64,000 bases of DNA from Tribonema minus (lineage: Eukaryota; Sar; Xanthophyceae; Tribonematales; Tribonemataceae), in contig JAFCMP010000390.1 in assembly GCA_017506865.1 (NCBI GenBank), forward strand, positions 310,001-374,000, read 5' to 3'. The notes below the pieces were generated by a model. That model saw only the letters and a program-made list of their open reading frames with translations. It was not told the origin of the DNA and did not search any database. A program made the position numbers and the translations under genes. The stretch's first letter is position 1; every line of letters begins with the position of its first letter. This document shows, piece after piece, positions 12,801 through 24,954 of this stretch.

Positions 12801-15800
12801 CTACGCACCTTGTCCAGCGCGTCAAACTCGCGGTAGCGCCGCGCCACCATCCACGGCGACATGTGCTGCAGGTCGGGCCCCCACTGGCACCGCATCACGT
12901 ACTCCGTGTACGTGTCGCCAGTGCTCAGCCGCGCGCCCGGCGCCTCCGAACCATCCGAGGTGCCGTACAAGCTCCAGCTGCACCATCAGCGCGGGGAGAG
13001 GGCAGCGCGTGAGAGCAGTTTTGAGGCATGGCTGCATGCGTGCGTGGGGGGCTCAAGTGCTGGTCATGGCTCTGAACATTGGCGTGCGGTGCGCATGAGT
13101 TCCCTCAAACGGCGCGGGTGCGTGCTCGTGGGGCGTTGTGATGCAGCCGAGCGCTGTTGCATGGCGCCAAGAGACTGTCAGCAAACTGCACCAGTTCATG
13201 CAAACGCCTTCTTCAAGTTCAACTTGGGTTGGGGTAATACTTCCTGATGAGCGATGCTGATGTTGTGAGGACTCACTAAGGGGGGGGGGGGGGAGCGGTT
13301 CTGTGTCCTCTGTGCTTTTCATGGTAGGTGGTTGGATGCAATTCAAGCGACTTATCAGCACTTGGTGCTTTTGGGCATCATATCAGCCAGGCTATGTGTT
13401 TAGGCCTGCGCATATCAATAGAAAAGGACAAGACTTGGCCGGCAAGAAACCGACAGCAAACAACCATCACTGGTAACAGGTGGCAATGCAAAGCGCAAGC
13501 CCGAAAGCAACATGCAGGCAAGTGCTTGCATGCTGACTTTGAGCTTGGGTCCCTAAATTGGGTGTGCTTCTCGGATGACGAGTGCTATGTATACGGACAC
13601 AATGACTTGGACCAACATGGCATACACACCAGGTTGAAGCGACCTGGGGTTGGGGTTAGGGTTAGGGTTGATGACTTGAACCAACATGGCAGTGCTCGCA
13701 CGTCCCTGGATCGCACCGGCCAGAAATGACCGCACCTCTCAATATACGCCAACTGAATGCTGGTCGCACGTTGAGCATGGCCTGCCGCTGCCCCCCATCA
13801 GCGCCGCACGAACACCACGCACCTGAAAACGCCGTTGTGTGCATGCACCACGACCCCATGGAAGTCAGGTCGCCGGAACTGCAAGTCCTGATTTTCCACG
13901 CGCCAACTCGCATTGTCCCCTGTGGAAAAAGAGACGCGGCAAGCAGCGCAGCGCGAGGTCACGAGGCGCGTCAGCCGCCAGCCGTCGGCGTGCCATCGTG
14001 CCGATGCCATCGAGCGCTGATGATAGCACAGCACCAAAGGGTGCGAGCGGGGTTAGGGTTAGGGCCCGGCAAGCGACCACGCAAAGCCAGTCGCATGAGA
14101 GGGGGGGGGGGGACGCGGCGAGAAGGGCGACCCATGACAGTGACAATGTGCAAAAACGATCGCAAAACCAATCAGGGCTGTGACTGATCCACCCTCCGCC
14201 ATTTCTGTGCAGCGTCATCCGTGCTGCCGAGCACAGGATCTGCATGCCGGCACGCAGGCGCCTGGCGTGCGCGTCACTGCCGCAAGCTGAGCAGAGGCTG
14301 CCGCAGCGCCGTCGTACTATGCGGACGGCCACTGCACACGATCGGCGACATGCGCAGACGCCGTCTCCCGCTGCCGCTGTGTCAAAGCGCCCCTGCTCCA
14401 AGGCACATGTTGAGCTGGTCTCGTCGTGACAGCGCAATGAGCAACTGCGTGCGAGTGCGCGTCATCACCTGACAGGCCTGCGCTGCTGCGCCGCTTGCCG
14501 CTCTTGAACGGGTCGAGGTTGCCGAGCCAGCCCTTGCTGCCCTGGCCGTCCGCCTCCCAAGCTCCGCCACCTGCGAGGACCGGGGCACAGATGTAGTGAG
14601 GCCACTGCCGTAAAGAAGAGTGTGCCATGCGGTCGGTGAGCGCTGTTGCGCCGAACTGATGGCACTGACTGAGGCTACGTACATGCATAGACAGCGCGCG
14701 CTAAGCGATACCATGGATTCAATGCCATGAACGAGTGCGGGTCCATTGGTGCGCGCGCACGCCTGGGCGTGAGGCGCAGACTCCGGCATGACACCTTGCA
14801 CATCGCTCAGCTCAAGGCATCACAAGCGCGCGGCACGGTGCGCCGTCGCAGTGGCAGCTGGCGCATTCAGCTTCACCCGCGCTCTCACCTGTGAGAGCCG
14901 CCTGGCCATTGGCCAGCTGAGGTTCGCCATCGGGCTTGGCAAACGTGACCAGCACCGGCCGCGGCATGCTGGGCAGCACGGACATCACCTCGTCGTAGGA
15001 CGACATCCTGAAGAGAGCGCGCGGCAGGGAGAGTCACAGGCGGGCGTCAGATGGCTGAGCGCTGGCGCCTGCAAGCTCACGACAGGAGTTAAAACTCCGC
15101 GGGCCTTGCGCTGCTGCGTGCATGTATGCCAGCGCGTCAGCATCGGGCAAATGCACACGTAGAGCGAGCAGCGCGCGCGCCCGACTGTCTATGCCAGACT
15201 CAGTACCTGCATGATGCAACATCAAGTGGCACTCCAGGGGCATCCTGGGCAATTCAACATCAAGTGACACCTCAGCCGCATCCTCTCCGCCCGACAACAT
15301 GTTTCGTCACCAGGGAGCTGATCTGCGAAGTTCATTTCTGCAGGCAATGTCTGCATGGACGCGTCGCGGCCGTGCAGAACGGAGCAGCAGCGCTCACCTG
15401 CGCCGGTTGATGGCCACCACGGTGTCGCCCGGGGACACGCCCGCGCTGGCCGCGGTGCTGTCGGGCTGCACCTTGCACACCACCCCCAGCCCCTGCTCCG
15501 ACTTGAGCATGGTGAAGCCCAGCCTGCGCGCGCAAGGACCGCGTTGCCTGAGCATTTTCCGCCTCGACGGCGCGCCGCGTTCACGATGGCAGGTGAAGGG
15601 GGTGGTGGCCACATGCTGTGCATGTGTGCCATCGCTCGCAGGCGGGCACGCAAGCAGTATCTCGTGAGCCATGAAAGCATAGAAGTCCTGCCAAGGCAGG
15701 CGGCCCACAGCTGGACTGCTGGCTACGCCGCTCTACAGCAGCGCCCGCGCGTGTGCCGCCGTTCCGCCGATGGCAGCCACGCGTCTGCGCCTCTGCGCAT

Positions 15801-18800
15801 TCTGCCGTCGCAGCGCGCGCAGGACGGCAAGCAATTCTGAAGCAGCGCGTGCGAGGCTCACACGCCACTTGTGGTGAGGTTTAGCAGCGCACCTGCCATC
15901 CCCAAACGTGACATCATAGCTGCCTCCCGCCGCCGCGCCGCCCGCGCCGCCGCCGGCGTTGCCGTAGCCATTCGCCCTCTGCAGCAGAGACTTGGCTCCC
16001 GACTTGGCCGCGCTCACCATACTCCCCGCACGCCCCAGGATCGCGCCTGTGTCCCACGCAGAGGACGCGTCTGTTGAAGTACGGGGGTGATGCAGGGGTC
16101 GCAAGGCAGGGTGGCGCAGACGCATTTGTTGACGCGCGGAGATGATACAGGGCACCGCATCACAGGGCAGAGACAGGCGGCCGCTGCCAAGGCATTCAAT
16201 ACGTGCACAAAGGGTGTATGAATGCGGCGAACGCACGTTCAGGTGACTGCAGCACGCCGCGCTTCTGATACGGCGGTTGAGAGCATGAAAGCCAAGCCGA
16301 CACGGTAAGACAATCACGTCAGGCCAAAAAAAAAAGGATAAAATGTGGCTTTTTAAGCAGCAGCTGTAATCGTGACAGTGGTATGTGAACACAGGCGCCA
16401 ATACTGTTGTGAGGAGGTATGCCACGCAACATGCGAATGCGTCCAAAGCGGAGCACAGATGACCTTTTGTGCCATCTCGCACGCACCTTGTTCGTTGGCA
16501 TCATATGGATAAGTGCTGCCGTAGGTTGCCGCACGCGCCTGGCGCTGCCGAAGCAGGTCCTCATTGAAGTAGCTGCCACCTGCGACAGACAAGTTGAAAT
16601 AGCCAGTGTGGTCAATGGCGCGCTTTACACCAGTCGCAAAAAAAAGAATGCATCGCCTTGCAGTACATCAGGTGCTCAGACCGCTTCACAGCGCGGCACC
16701 GCAGCACTCGAGTGTGCAATGAAACCCATCAGCGACAGCATGCATGCTATTGCTGGAGATGCTCAACATCAAGTGGGACGCCCCTTGCAGGACACTGCCA
16801 ATACTTAGTCCGCAGTCTTGTGCCAGTGAACATCATCGTGTGCCGCTGGCAAGGACCTGCTTGCTCACGTGCATCAAGAGGTTCGCACCTGCATCTGATG
16901 ACCCCGCGCCAAGTGGATCGGCGGGCATCTGGGGTCGTGTCGCCAGCGGCGGCGGCTCCCGCCTGCATGAAATTGACAGGCCAGGGCAGGAAATCCGGAT
17001 GTTGGTGAGGCAGCAAGGGCAAACAGTAGCAGTGGCAATGTACGAAGGCGAAGCGGCATGGTGCGAGAATGGTGCTGTAGATGCATTACCGTGTGCATCT
17101 GGTGGCTGCATACGCTCTGATTGGCGTAAGACGTCCCCGCCCAAGTGATTACGCTTGATATATTTATAAATAAGACAGGCATGATGCCAGAGAGACGCAC
17201 AGGACGTATTGCTCGTGCAATCCTTGTCAAGCAGCAGCGAGCCACCTTATAAATATCAGTAAGCTATCACGAGAGGCAACCACAGGGGCAGTCAGATGGA
17301 CACACTGTACCTATGCGCCAAGCCATGCCAAGCAGAGCAGGCCGTGGCACTGCATGTGAGTCGTTTCACAGAACGTATCTACTTGGTATGGGCACACGCT
17401 GAACATAGCGAATTAGCCAATGGGATTGTGACCACAGTGGTCCCCACACGCACGCTGCGGGAGGCTCGGCAATTTGAAGTAGCAACACCGCACAGGCAAA
17501 TTCTTCTTGCTGAACAGCTGGCACAGCTCACTGTCCACATTGCTCAAGACGCCACTTTCGCTCAGGTTCTGTATATATAGCTGTATAGTGCATGGTCACT
17601 GTTTTGCACGTTCACGTCCTAACTTCAACGTGGAGCAGCAGCTGGAAGTTCAACAAAATGCAAGCCTGATACTCGGGAACACTTTGTCATGAGCACAAGC
17701 TGGGGCTGGTTTCCTCTTGTGAGATGATGAACGTGACACCAAATGAATCAGATCATCGAGTCTATCAAACTTCAACAACTACAGCAACAGAACGGCGACG
17801 CCCTGCGACCAGGTGCTCATTTGAAAAAGCATTGCAGCTACAGGTGCAGTGACTAGCCGTACGAGCGGCATGACAAGCCCGCGGACAGTGAGCCACAGTA
17901 CGGGCTCTGATCGTTACACTTCCACAAATGGACGCATGATAATCTGCTGCTGGATATGGGGCCAGCAGTTGCCCAGACGACAACCTGGCCTCGGCCAGCA
18001 GAGAGACTCGCATCACGACCGAGCGCTGCTGCTTTCCATATAGCTACGCCTGTGACCGCACCTGACCGGCGCCGCCTCCGCCGCCGCGCCCGCCATCCCT
18101 GCTCCAACGCTGCCGCTGCTGCTGCGCCGGCTGTACGCGCCGTCCCCCATGAGCAGCGCCGTGCGCCGCCGCGCCTCCTCCAGGTCTATGCTGCCGCGCG
18201 ACTTGGGTTTGCCCGCGGCCGCCGGCGCTGCGGAGGCGACTGAGAGGGGAGCATCAAGAGAGCAGCGCATGTGACGCTCCCTGGCAGGTGCACTCCGTCT
18301 CGGAGCGAGAGGTGGCATGGTGCGAAGGTGCAAGACCGGGAGACCAGCAGCTGCCTCGTGGTGGTGGATGCCGTTGAATGGGCAGGCACTGATGATGCAA
18401 AGAGACCGGCGTGCCTCGAAAAGGAGCAGGGCCCACTCAACGTTTGCCGTGGAGGTATGAGCTATATAACCAGCATCAGCAGCCACGTCGAGCAGCACAT
18501 GCTGCATGGCAGAACATGGGCGATGCATTCAGTAGTGCAAACGTTGAACCACGCACCGCCAAGATGACACGCTTCAACTGGTGAGTCTCCCCCCCTCATC
18601 TGCACAGCCGCGTTCAGCAGAGGTGTCATCCGAACTCGCGCGTATGCCATCACAAACGGAAGCAGCACGTGACCGCAACCCGCTGTTTGTACGAGGAATC
18701 CACGTCCTGCGCATGAACCAGCAGCAAGCTGACACGCGCGCCGTGCACGTAGCTCCTGCTGCATCATTGACTGCCCCCCCCCGCATACCAGCTGCAGTCA

Positions 18801-20796
18801 ACACAAGCGTGTAGTCTAGTCACCTCTAGCTGGCCGTGCGGGTTGGTAGCCCTGCCCCAGCGGCGCCGCCACAGCAACAACGCCTCCGTCCAGCGGATCC
18901 ATCTCCGGCTGTCGCTGCTCCGCGCGCGGTGGCGGCGGCTCCTCATCGCTGAACAGCGGCGGGCGCTCCGGCCCGCCCGACGGCAGGCCAAACACGTCAT
19001 CAAAGTTGGTGGCACTCGCGGCGACGCCGCCGCCCCACTGCTGCTGGTGCTGCTGCTGCGCCTGCTGCGCTGGTGGCGGCCTCTGCTGCTCAGGCTGCTG
19101 CTGCTGCTGCGCCCTCGTAGCACCCGCACCATTTGCAGAGGCCCTGCCAGAATAGGGGGAGGGGGGGGGGGGGATCATGATGGTTGGTGGACACAACGTC
19201 AAAGCGACTCAGCGCTGGAGGCGTGATCGCCGCAACAAAGAGCCCCAGATATCTAGGCACAACACCGCTGCAAACAAAGCAGGCGTCCTGACACCAGAGG
19301 CAGAATGACATGGCGGATGAAACCCACCGTGCATGCCACTCCAGACACAACAATCTCAGATACTGAGCATGCCGCCAAGAAACCAGCCGATGTACGGCCA
19401 GCGCTTGCTTCTGAACAGACAGGTGATATTATGCGCACCTCACTCTGTTCACCTGCCGCTCAGAGCACTGCTGCGACAAATGTACATACCTGGCCGCCGC
19501 TCCGCCGCCCAAAAAGTCCAGCAGACTGTCGAGGCCTTCGTCCAGACCGCCGCTGGCGCCGCCAGCCGGCGGTGCGCGTTCCGCTGGCGGCACCGCAAAT
19601 GGGTCAGGTTGATGATACTGCGCTGACCACTGAGAGCCGCCCTGCTGCAAAGCGGGAGCTGCGGTCGCGGCATGGGGCTGTTGCGGCGGCTGCTGCGGCA
19701 CGCTAGCCGCGGGCGGCGGCGGCGGCGCCACGACGTTTGACGCTGGTGCCATGTTTTCTGTTGCACGGCACAGCGCAGGGAAGTGGGTGGCAACAGGCGG
19801 CGATCAGCGCGCACCGCAGATGATGAGCACAAGCGGTGGCGAACGCCGAAATTGCATGGCAGAGAACTGGCACCATGATGCTGATCATTTTCAACCATTG
19901 TTGTACGTGGAGATGGCCGGCCCGTCATTGCTCGACCTGTTCTACCTCTTTGATTCGCTTGCAGCGCTCTCTGTTGTTGGTGCAATGCGCGTGGTGGTCG
20001 CCATGTGCTTGTTAGCCCTGATCAAGTGGCACGACATCCGTGAGCTGGAGCCAGACGCAGGATCACATGAGCTTACAGACTTCAATTGAACTATGACGTG
20101 CGACTGCACCCGATTCTCTTGTGTACCTGTCAGAGGAGAACCATAGCTTTGGCTAACACCTTGCTGCTGCTGCACACGCTGGTGCGCTGCCGTAGCACCC
20201 GTCGGTGCAGGAAATGGAGCCGCCGCGTCACCATAGGCTCCGGCCGGTGCCACTGGCGCCGAGTTCAGCGTCAGGCCTTGAAGCAGCCCAGCAAATGGGT
20301 CATCAGCATCGCTCCCAAGCTGTGTCGGCCGGTTCCATGACCCCGTTGACGCTGCTAGTCTCTGCTGCGGAGTGGCACTGCCGCCCGTTGACGCCGGCCG
20401 GGCAGCCGGTGGAGCCATAGGCATTGTCCTGCTGCTGTTATTTGCGGGGCTAGCTCCTGCAGCGGCGACTTCGCTGCTTCGGCGGCGTATGGGAGGTGAA
20501 GGGGTCGCAACCGCTGCTGATTCGGTCACGTACGACGGCATCGGCCGCGCGAGTGGATCCAATCGCTGCTGTGGCAGAGAAGCAGCAATTGCTGAATCAT
20601 TCACCGGGGTCGAAGAGTACTGCTGCAATTCCGGTGAAGCTGTTACGGCAGCGGCCTGTCCTCCGGAAGCCGGAGCTGCATCAGCTGTTGATGAAAATGG
20701 GTGTGCTTCAGCCGGAGACTGTTCAAGCGCTGCCGCAAGAACAAACGGCGATCTGAATGGATCGTCGTCTTCGAAGGCACCGCTGGGTTCCATCAT
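9893..20796 (-). CDS. PDZ-PX domain protein with endocytic DPF/FxDxF motifs (sorting-nexin-like)
   Basis: Likely a phosphoinositide-binding membrane-trafficking adaptor. Seventeen exons on the - strand: 20796-20160, 19757-19490, 19143-18824, 18239-18062, 16962-16889, 16579-16487, 16070-15893, 15523-15398, 15007-14889, 14570-14469, 13919-13823, 12977-12809, 12580-12500, 12158-11930, 11566-11328, 10585-10505, 10030-9893. All phases fit and give 1042 residues. Residues 1-520 are Ala/Pro/Gln-rich and disordered. DPF occurs at about 12, 166, 264 and later 683, FDDVF (FxDxF) at 349-353, and LLDFL at 291-295. A PDZ domain spans about 572-640 (RLGFTM carboxylate-loop position, SAGVSPGDTVVAINR, RPVLVTF). 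A PX domain spans about 700-845, with WMVARRYREFDALDK, the Arg-Arg-Tyr lipid-binding motif. The remaining ~200 residues (helical, GTDYLLNLMTAGEAYDLM) are unassigned. The only metazoan PDZ-PX protein I know, SNX27, has PDZ first and a FERM tail; no FERM is evident here. The start is the first ATG; the stop is TAG at 9895-9893. Confidence 0.88.
12401..12456. repeat. Perfect 28-bp tandem duplication in PX intron
   Basis: The string GGCGCGCACCGCTGCCTGGC with its eight following bases is present at 12401-12428 and repeated at 12429-12456. It lies in the intron between PDZ-PX exons 13 and 14. Confidence 0.9.
13646..13670 (+). repeat. Interstitial telomere-like tract (TTAGGG type)
   Basis: GGGGTTGGGGTTAGGGTTAG followed by GGTTG lies in the intron between PDZ-PX exons 11 and 12. 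It is flanked on both sides by near-identical copies of CTTGGACCAACATGGC / CTTGAACCAACATGGC (about 13606-13621 and 13675-13690). Confidence 0.8.
14049..14064 (+). repeat. Second telomere-like tract
   Basis: GGGGTTAGGGTTAGGG lies in the intron between PDZ-PX exons 10 and 11, about 380 bp from the first tract. Confidence 0.75.
15217..15266 (+). repeat. Two copies of a 12-mer dispersed element (CAACATCAAGTG)
   Basis: CAACATCAAGTG occurs at 15217-15228 and 15255-15266, each followed by a related CACYYC...GCATCC tail. The same 12-mer recurs at 16764-16775 (also a PDZ-PX intron) and 31431-31442 (a Sel1 gene intron). All four are on the + strand. Confidence 0.6.
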
Positions 20797-21441
20797 GGTC
20801 GACACGCGTCGCCACCTGCCTCTCTGAAATCTGTTCTGCTTTGATTAGATCCACGATGTCGTGTCCAGGCCCGCCCCTGTCAGCTCGCCGGCGTAGCGCA
20901 CACGCTGAGGCTAGTGAAAGCTTGAGTTGAAGCTAGCTGTGTCACCCGCTGGCAGGCCGTTGGGCATTCCAGTCTGCCCGGCGCGATCAGCGTCGCTCTC
21001 AAAACTGCAAGTCTCCAGAAGGCCCTTGTTTAAGGAGGAAACGCCTCAGAGTCAACGTTGACTTTGGCATCCAGCCAACCCCGCTTGCGCCGTGTAGTGT
21101 AGTGACAGTGGCTTTTTGTTGAAAACAACTCATTTTCGAGGCGTGCTCCTCAGTTACTCCGACGCGCCTGTGGCATATCCAGGTTGCTCTACTGTCAAGC
21201 CAGCAGCAGCCAGCCCGACGCGTCACAACATCAGGCAAGAATCTCGTACTACGCAGCTGTGAGGATCGTAACATCGTCCGCCAAGTGATCACAGGCGAAT
21301 CTCCATCTTTCAGGTGAGAACTGGTTGTCGCTACTACTACCAGGTAGTCTGCACACTTGGGTCTCCGCTGGCACATTTTTGACGCCCACGCTTGAAATTC
21401 AGTTACGCCTGCCCTTTTTGCTCAACTCACAGGTCAACGCG
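20797..21441. promoter_or_regulatory. Shared 645-bp divergent promoter region
   Basis: The start codons of the PDZ-PX gene (-) and the ureohydrolase gene (+) face away from each other across this interval, so both promoters and 5' UTRs must fit here unless there are untranslated upstream exons. I see no clear TATA box. CTCACAG at 21426-21432 just before the ureohydrolase ATG is a plausible 3' splice site, so that gene may have a 5' UTR intron. Confidence 0.4.
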
Positions 21442-24400
21442 ATGCTGCGGCACAGCGTAAGAGCAGCTGCTGGAGTTGTGCGAGGCAATTTACTCTGCAG
21501 AGTGCCAGCCGCAGCTGTCGTCGCTAGGAGCAGCAGCAGTGGGGGCTGTTGTGGTTCGTGCTCCAATGGCAAGAAGCACCCATGCCTGAGCTCTCAACCA
21601 CACCAAACGGGTAATCTGGTAAGTAACATCATTCAGCACTGCTGGGTATCCTTGTGCTCGCTATTCTGTGCGGTTGCTTGCCGGGCTGAATAGCTGATGA
21701 ACTGCATGCTCTATATCACACGCGCGTGCCCGCCTTTCATCAAACTGTGATACTTGCACGATGGCCGTCGTACAGCTCCTGCAGCTGTTGCTGGCATAAT
21801 TATGTCGGGTGTCCAGAAGTTCAACTGTATGTGCTGACTTGTCTCAACCATTCTGTGGTTGGCTCTGTTGCAATGATCGCAGATTGGGCTATTGGGGGTG
21901 GGCGCAGACCAACACGGCTCATTCATGAGGGGACCTGCTGAGGCGCCGGCACTCATCAAGTGAGCACAGGCGTGTTTCAATGTGCCTTCCAGCATCGTTA
22001 GGTGCCACCAGGTTGGACATGCATGGCGCCGCCAATGCAATGTCTCTGTTGTGATGGCATTAGCGTCAGCTACTGGGCTCCGTTCAGCACTTCAGTATCC
22101 TCAACAAGCGAAGCCAGCAACGCTCAGCGTTGGTTGAACCATTCCTTCCATTGAGGGAGCGCGATTGATTGTGCCAGTTGTTGCGGAGTTCGAGCTCTTA
22201 CGTCATGCTTCGTGTACCAACAGGCTGCAGGTAGAAGCGTGCAGCATTTCCATGTAGCTGGACATGGCTGGATGTGCCAGCTTGCGTCAAGCAGCAAAGC
22301 ACAGCTGCAGTCATCGACATCATATGGAAGGCATGTACCTCATCCAGTAGGAGTGTTGTTGTATCTGACATTTTGTGCAACAACGAGTTGCTGATGTGCG
22401 CTACAGAGGAGCTTGTGTCCGCAATATGCTTGCCCGTAGCAGACACACCCTGACTGCTCGTGCCATTCTCCCTTCAGGGAGGAGATGCGCAGCAAGTCCC
22501 TGAATGCGTACTCGGAGCTTGGCACCAATGATGAACACGCCTATCGGGACTGGGGTAACATTGAGGAAGGGAGCTTTGCCAGCACGGAGGAGATGCACGC
22601 TGCGATCAAGGACGCCGTTACCTCCATCATGAGTGGTCAGTTGCATCTGCCCTATACTGATGCGTAAGGTTGAGCGCTTGGTGTACAGGAAGTACTTTGC
22701 AGTGTACAAGCAGATGTGTGTTGAGGAGTCTGAGACCAAGCGCTTTTACATTACTCAACTTGAGATAAATGACTCCAGAGTGGAACTATGAAGACATGGA
22801 TGACGGGCGGCTTCAGTACTCTACCATTGCGTTCAACGTACCTCCATCACTGTCAGCTGATGCTGCTCTGAGGTCATGCTGTGATAAGTGTACTCATTCT
22901 TCATTATCTACAGCGCCACCGAACAGCAGACCTTCTCCATCGGAGCTCTGAAATTACTGCTCGTGCTGGAGAGCCTCTTACACCGAGCGTTGATGCACCG
23001 TACGCCACGCACCCCTCAGTAACTGACTGAAGCTGCATCGGCTGCATGCATCCCGACGCCACACAACTGCGCGTGCGCAACGCGCGTGGCGCGTCGCTAG
23101 CGATACCAAGCATTTCACATGTGCATGACACTGGCGAGCAAATGCTCACGCGCACCGCCGTTTCGCTGCGCCGCGCAGCGGGCCTGACGCCCATCACGCT
23201 GGGCGGCGACCACCACATCACCAACCCCATCGTGAGGGCCGTCGCGGCGCACCTGGGCCGCCCCGTGAGCATCGTGCAGTTCGACGCGCACAACGACCTG
23301 TACGAGAACTACGAGGGCGACGCGCACTCGCACGCCAGCCCCTTCGCGCGTATATTCGAGGTGAGGGCGGCGGCGGCGCCTCCGCTCCGCTGCGCGCGCG
23401 CGTTGGCCATGCGGCGCCACGTCCGCGTTGAGCATACTGTGGTAGTCTGGCACCGCGCAAACTGATCGATGAGCGGATGCTCTGGCGCTGATCGTTGACA
23501 TCATGATGGCGTGCAGCGGCGTTCTGATCATTGAGTCTTTGCTCGTACGGAGGGCGCTTGCACTCTTGAGCCATCCTTAGAGTGATACCGTGTTGGTCAC
23601 TCAACCAGCGCCATCTGTGTGACGTCCCGTGCTGGTGCATTCCGCTTCATTGCGCGCGCAGGCGGGGCCTTCTGTGTGCTGCAAGCTGGTGCAGGTGGGC
23701 ATCCGCACAGCCACAGACCACAACCGCCAGCAGGTAATCTCAACTGCCACGCCATGGCTCGTGCGCAAATACCATTGCATGTTTGCAAAACGCGCATTCA
23801 CACCGTCATGGGATGTTCGTGCCAGCGCCTCGTCATCACTGATGCTGCAGTTACGTAGCACGGACTTGCTCCCTGTGATTCGTGGTCCATTGTCGGCCTG
23901 GCACTTGTCCTTGCGGTGTGCATGCCATGGTTGTCAAGCCGGCGCAAGATGGCGTGTCAGCGGCACTGTGCGTTCCCTGCTTTCATTGCACCAGGACTTG
24001 AGCACAGCACACCGTTGGCTGCTGTGTGGCCACCGGGCGTGTCAAGCAGATGTGCTTTTCTGGAGGTGCCTGTGTGTCTTCATCAGCGCGAGTCTCTCAT
24101 GTCGCCGATCTTCGTGCGCAGGTCGCTGAGATCAACACAGCCAACGCTCCAGTATGTGGACATTGTTCGTGATCATGCTGTACACGGGGCGCATGTGCTG
24201 AGGCCAAAGCCACACAGAAGGCGTTGAACAGTTGCTGCAAGTGCGCATGTCATTCTCTCTAACTCTGAGCATGCACCCCATTCAATGAAGCGCCAGGGAC
24301 ACGCCAGTGCTCATTATGACCCCCCCCTCCACCCCCCCCCGCGCGTGCCCTCCACCCCCAGGCTGCGCGCTACGGCGTGACGATGCTGGAGATGAAGGAC

Positions 24401-24954
24401 CTGCCGCTGGACGGCAAGGTCATCGCGGGCATGCTGGACGCGCTGCTGCCGCGCGACGCGCCCGTGTACATCTCCTTCGACCTCGACGCGCTCGACCCGG
24501 CGCACGCGCCCGGCGTCAGCCACCACGAGCCCGGCGGCATGACCACGCGCGCCGCGCTGGACGCCATCCACCACATCAGGTGAGGGCGCAACTGGCTGTG
24601 TTGGGGGCTCCTGGTGCGCGACTGGTGTGCGTGTGTGTGCTTCGCAATGCAAAGGGGATTGCGCAGGGCGCCAGGCAGGGACGGCTCCCGAACTCGTCAG
24701 GTGCCGTGTCCGTGGTTTGCTTGCTCTGCGCTGGACGGCAGATGGCGCTCACTCTGTGCTCACGCCGACAGATCGCGCTCACTCCGTCACGGTGCTGCTG
24801 CTGCTCCCGCCGCAGGCGCCCCATCATCGGCGCTGACGTAGTCGAGTACAACCCGCGGCGCGATGTCCACGGCATGACGGCCATGGTCGCCGTCAAGCTC
24901 GTGCGCGAGATCACGGCTACCATCGCGGCCTCCCAGCGCGACAAGGGCTTATGA
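21442..24954 (+). CDS. Arginase/agmatinase-family ureohydrolase, probably mitochondrial
   Basis: Dimanganese hydrolase that releases urea from arginine (arginase) or agmatine. Seven exons: 21442-21618, 21883-21959, 22478-22635, 23179-23360, 23662-23733, 24362-24579, 24816-24954. All phases agree and give 340 residues, the usual length for plant-type arginases. Exon 2 is only 77 nt. Metal ligands are visible: GGDHH (His149), DAHND (Asp173, His175, Asp177) and SFDLD (Asp262, Asp264). ALDPAHAPGVSHHEPGG and DVVEYNPRRD...GMTAMVAVKLV follow the plant-type mitochondrial arginase pattern, not the animal APATGTP form. Residues 1-45 are Arg/Ala/Ser-rich without acidic residues, typical of a mitochondrial presequence. 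The start is the ATG after CTCACAG; an in-frame upstream extension has no better ATG. Substrate choice cannot be settled from motifs, because plant-type members include both activities. Confidence 0.94.

Noticed and set aside
17296..17580. 94-codon + strand open frame with protein-like composition.
   Set aside because: Lies wholly inside an intron of the - strand PDZ-PX gene, has no recognised motif and no splice support.
23046..23178. Open extension upstream of ureohydrolase exon 4 (DTGEQMLTRTAVSLRRA) that could look like coding sequence.
   Set aside because: Splicing at CGCAG|CG (23179) joins exon 3 in phase and gives better family continuity (TSIMSAGLTPITLGGDHH).
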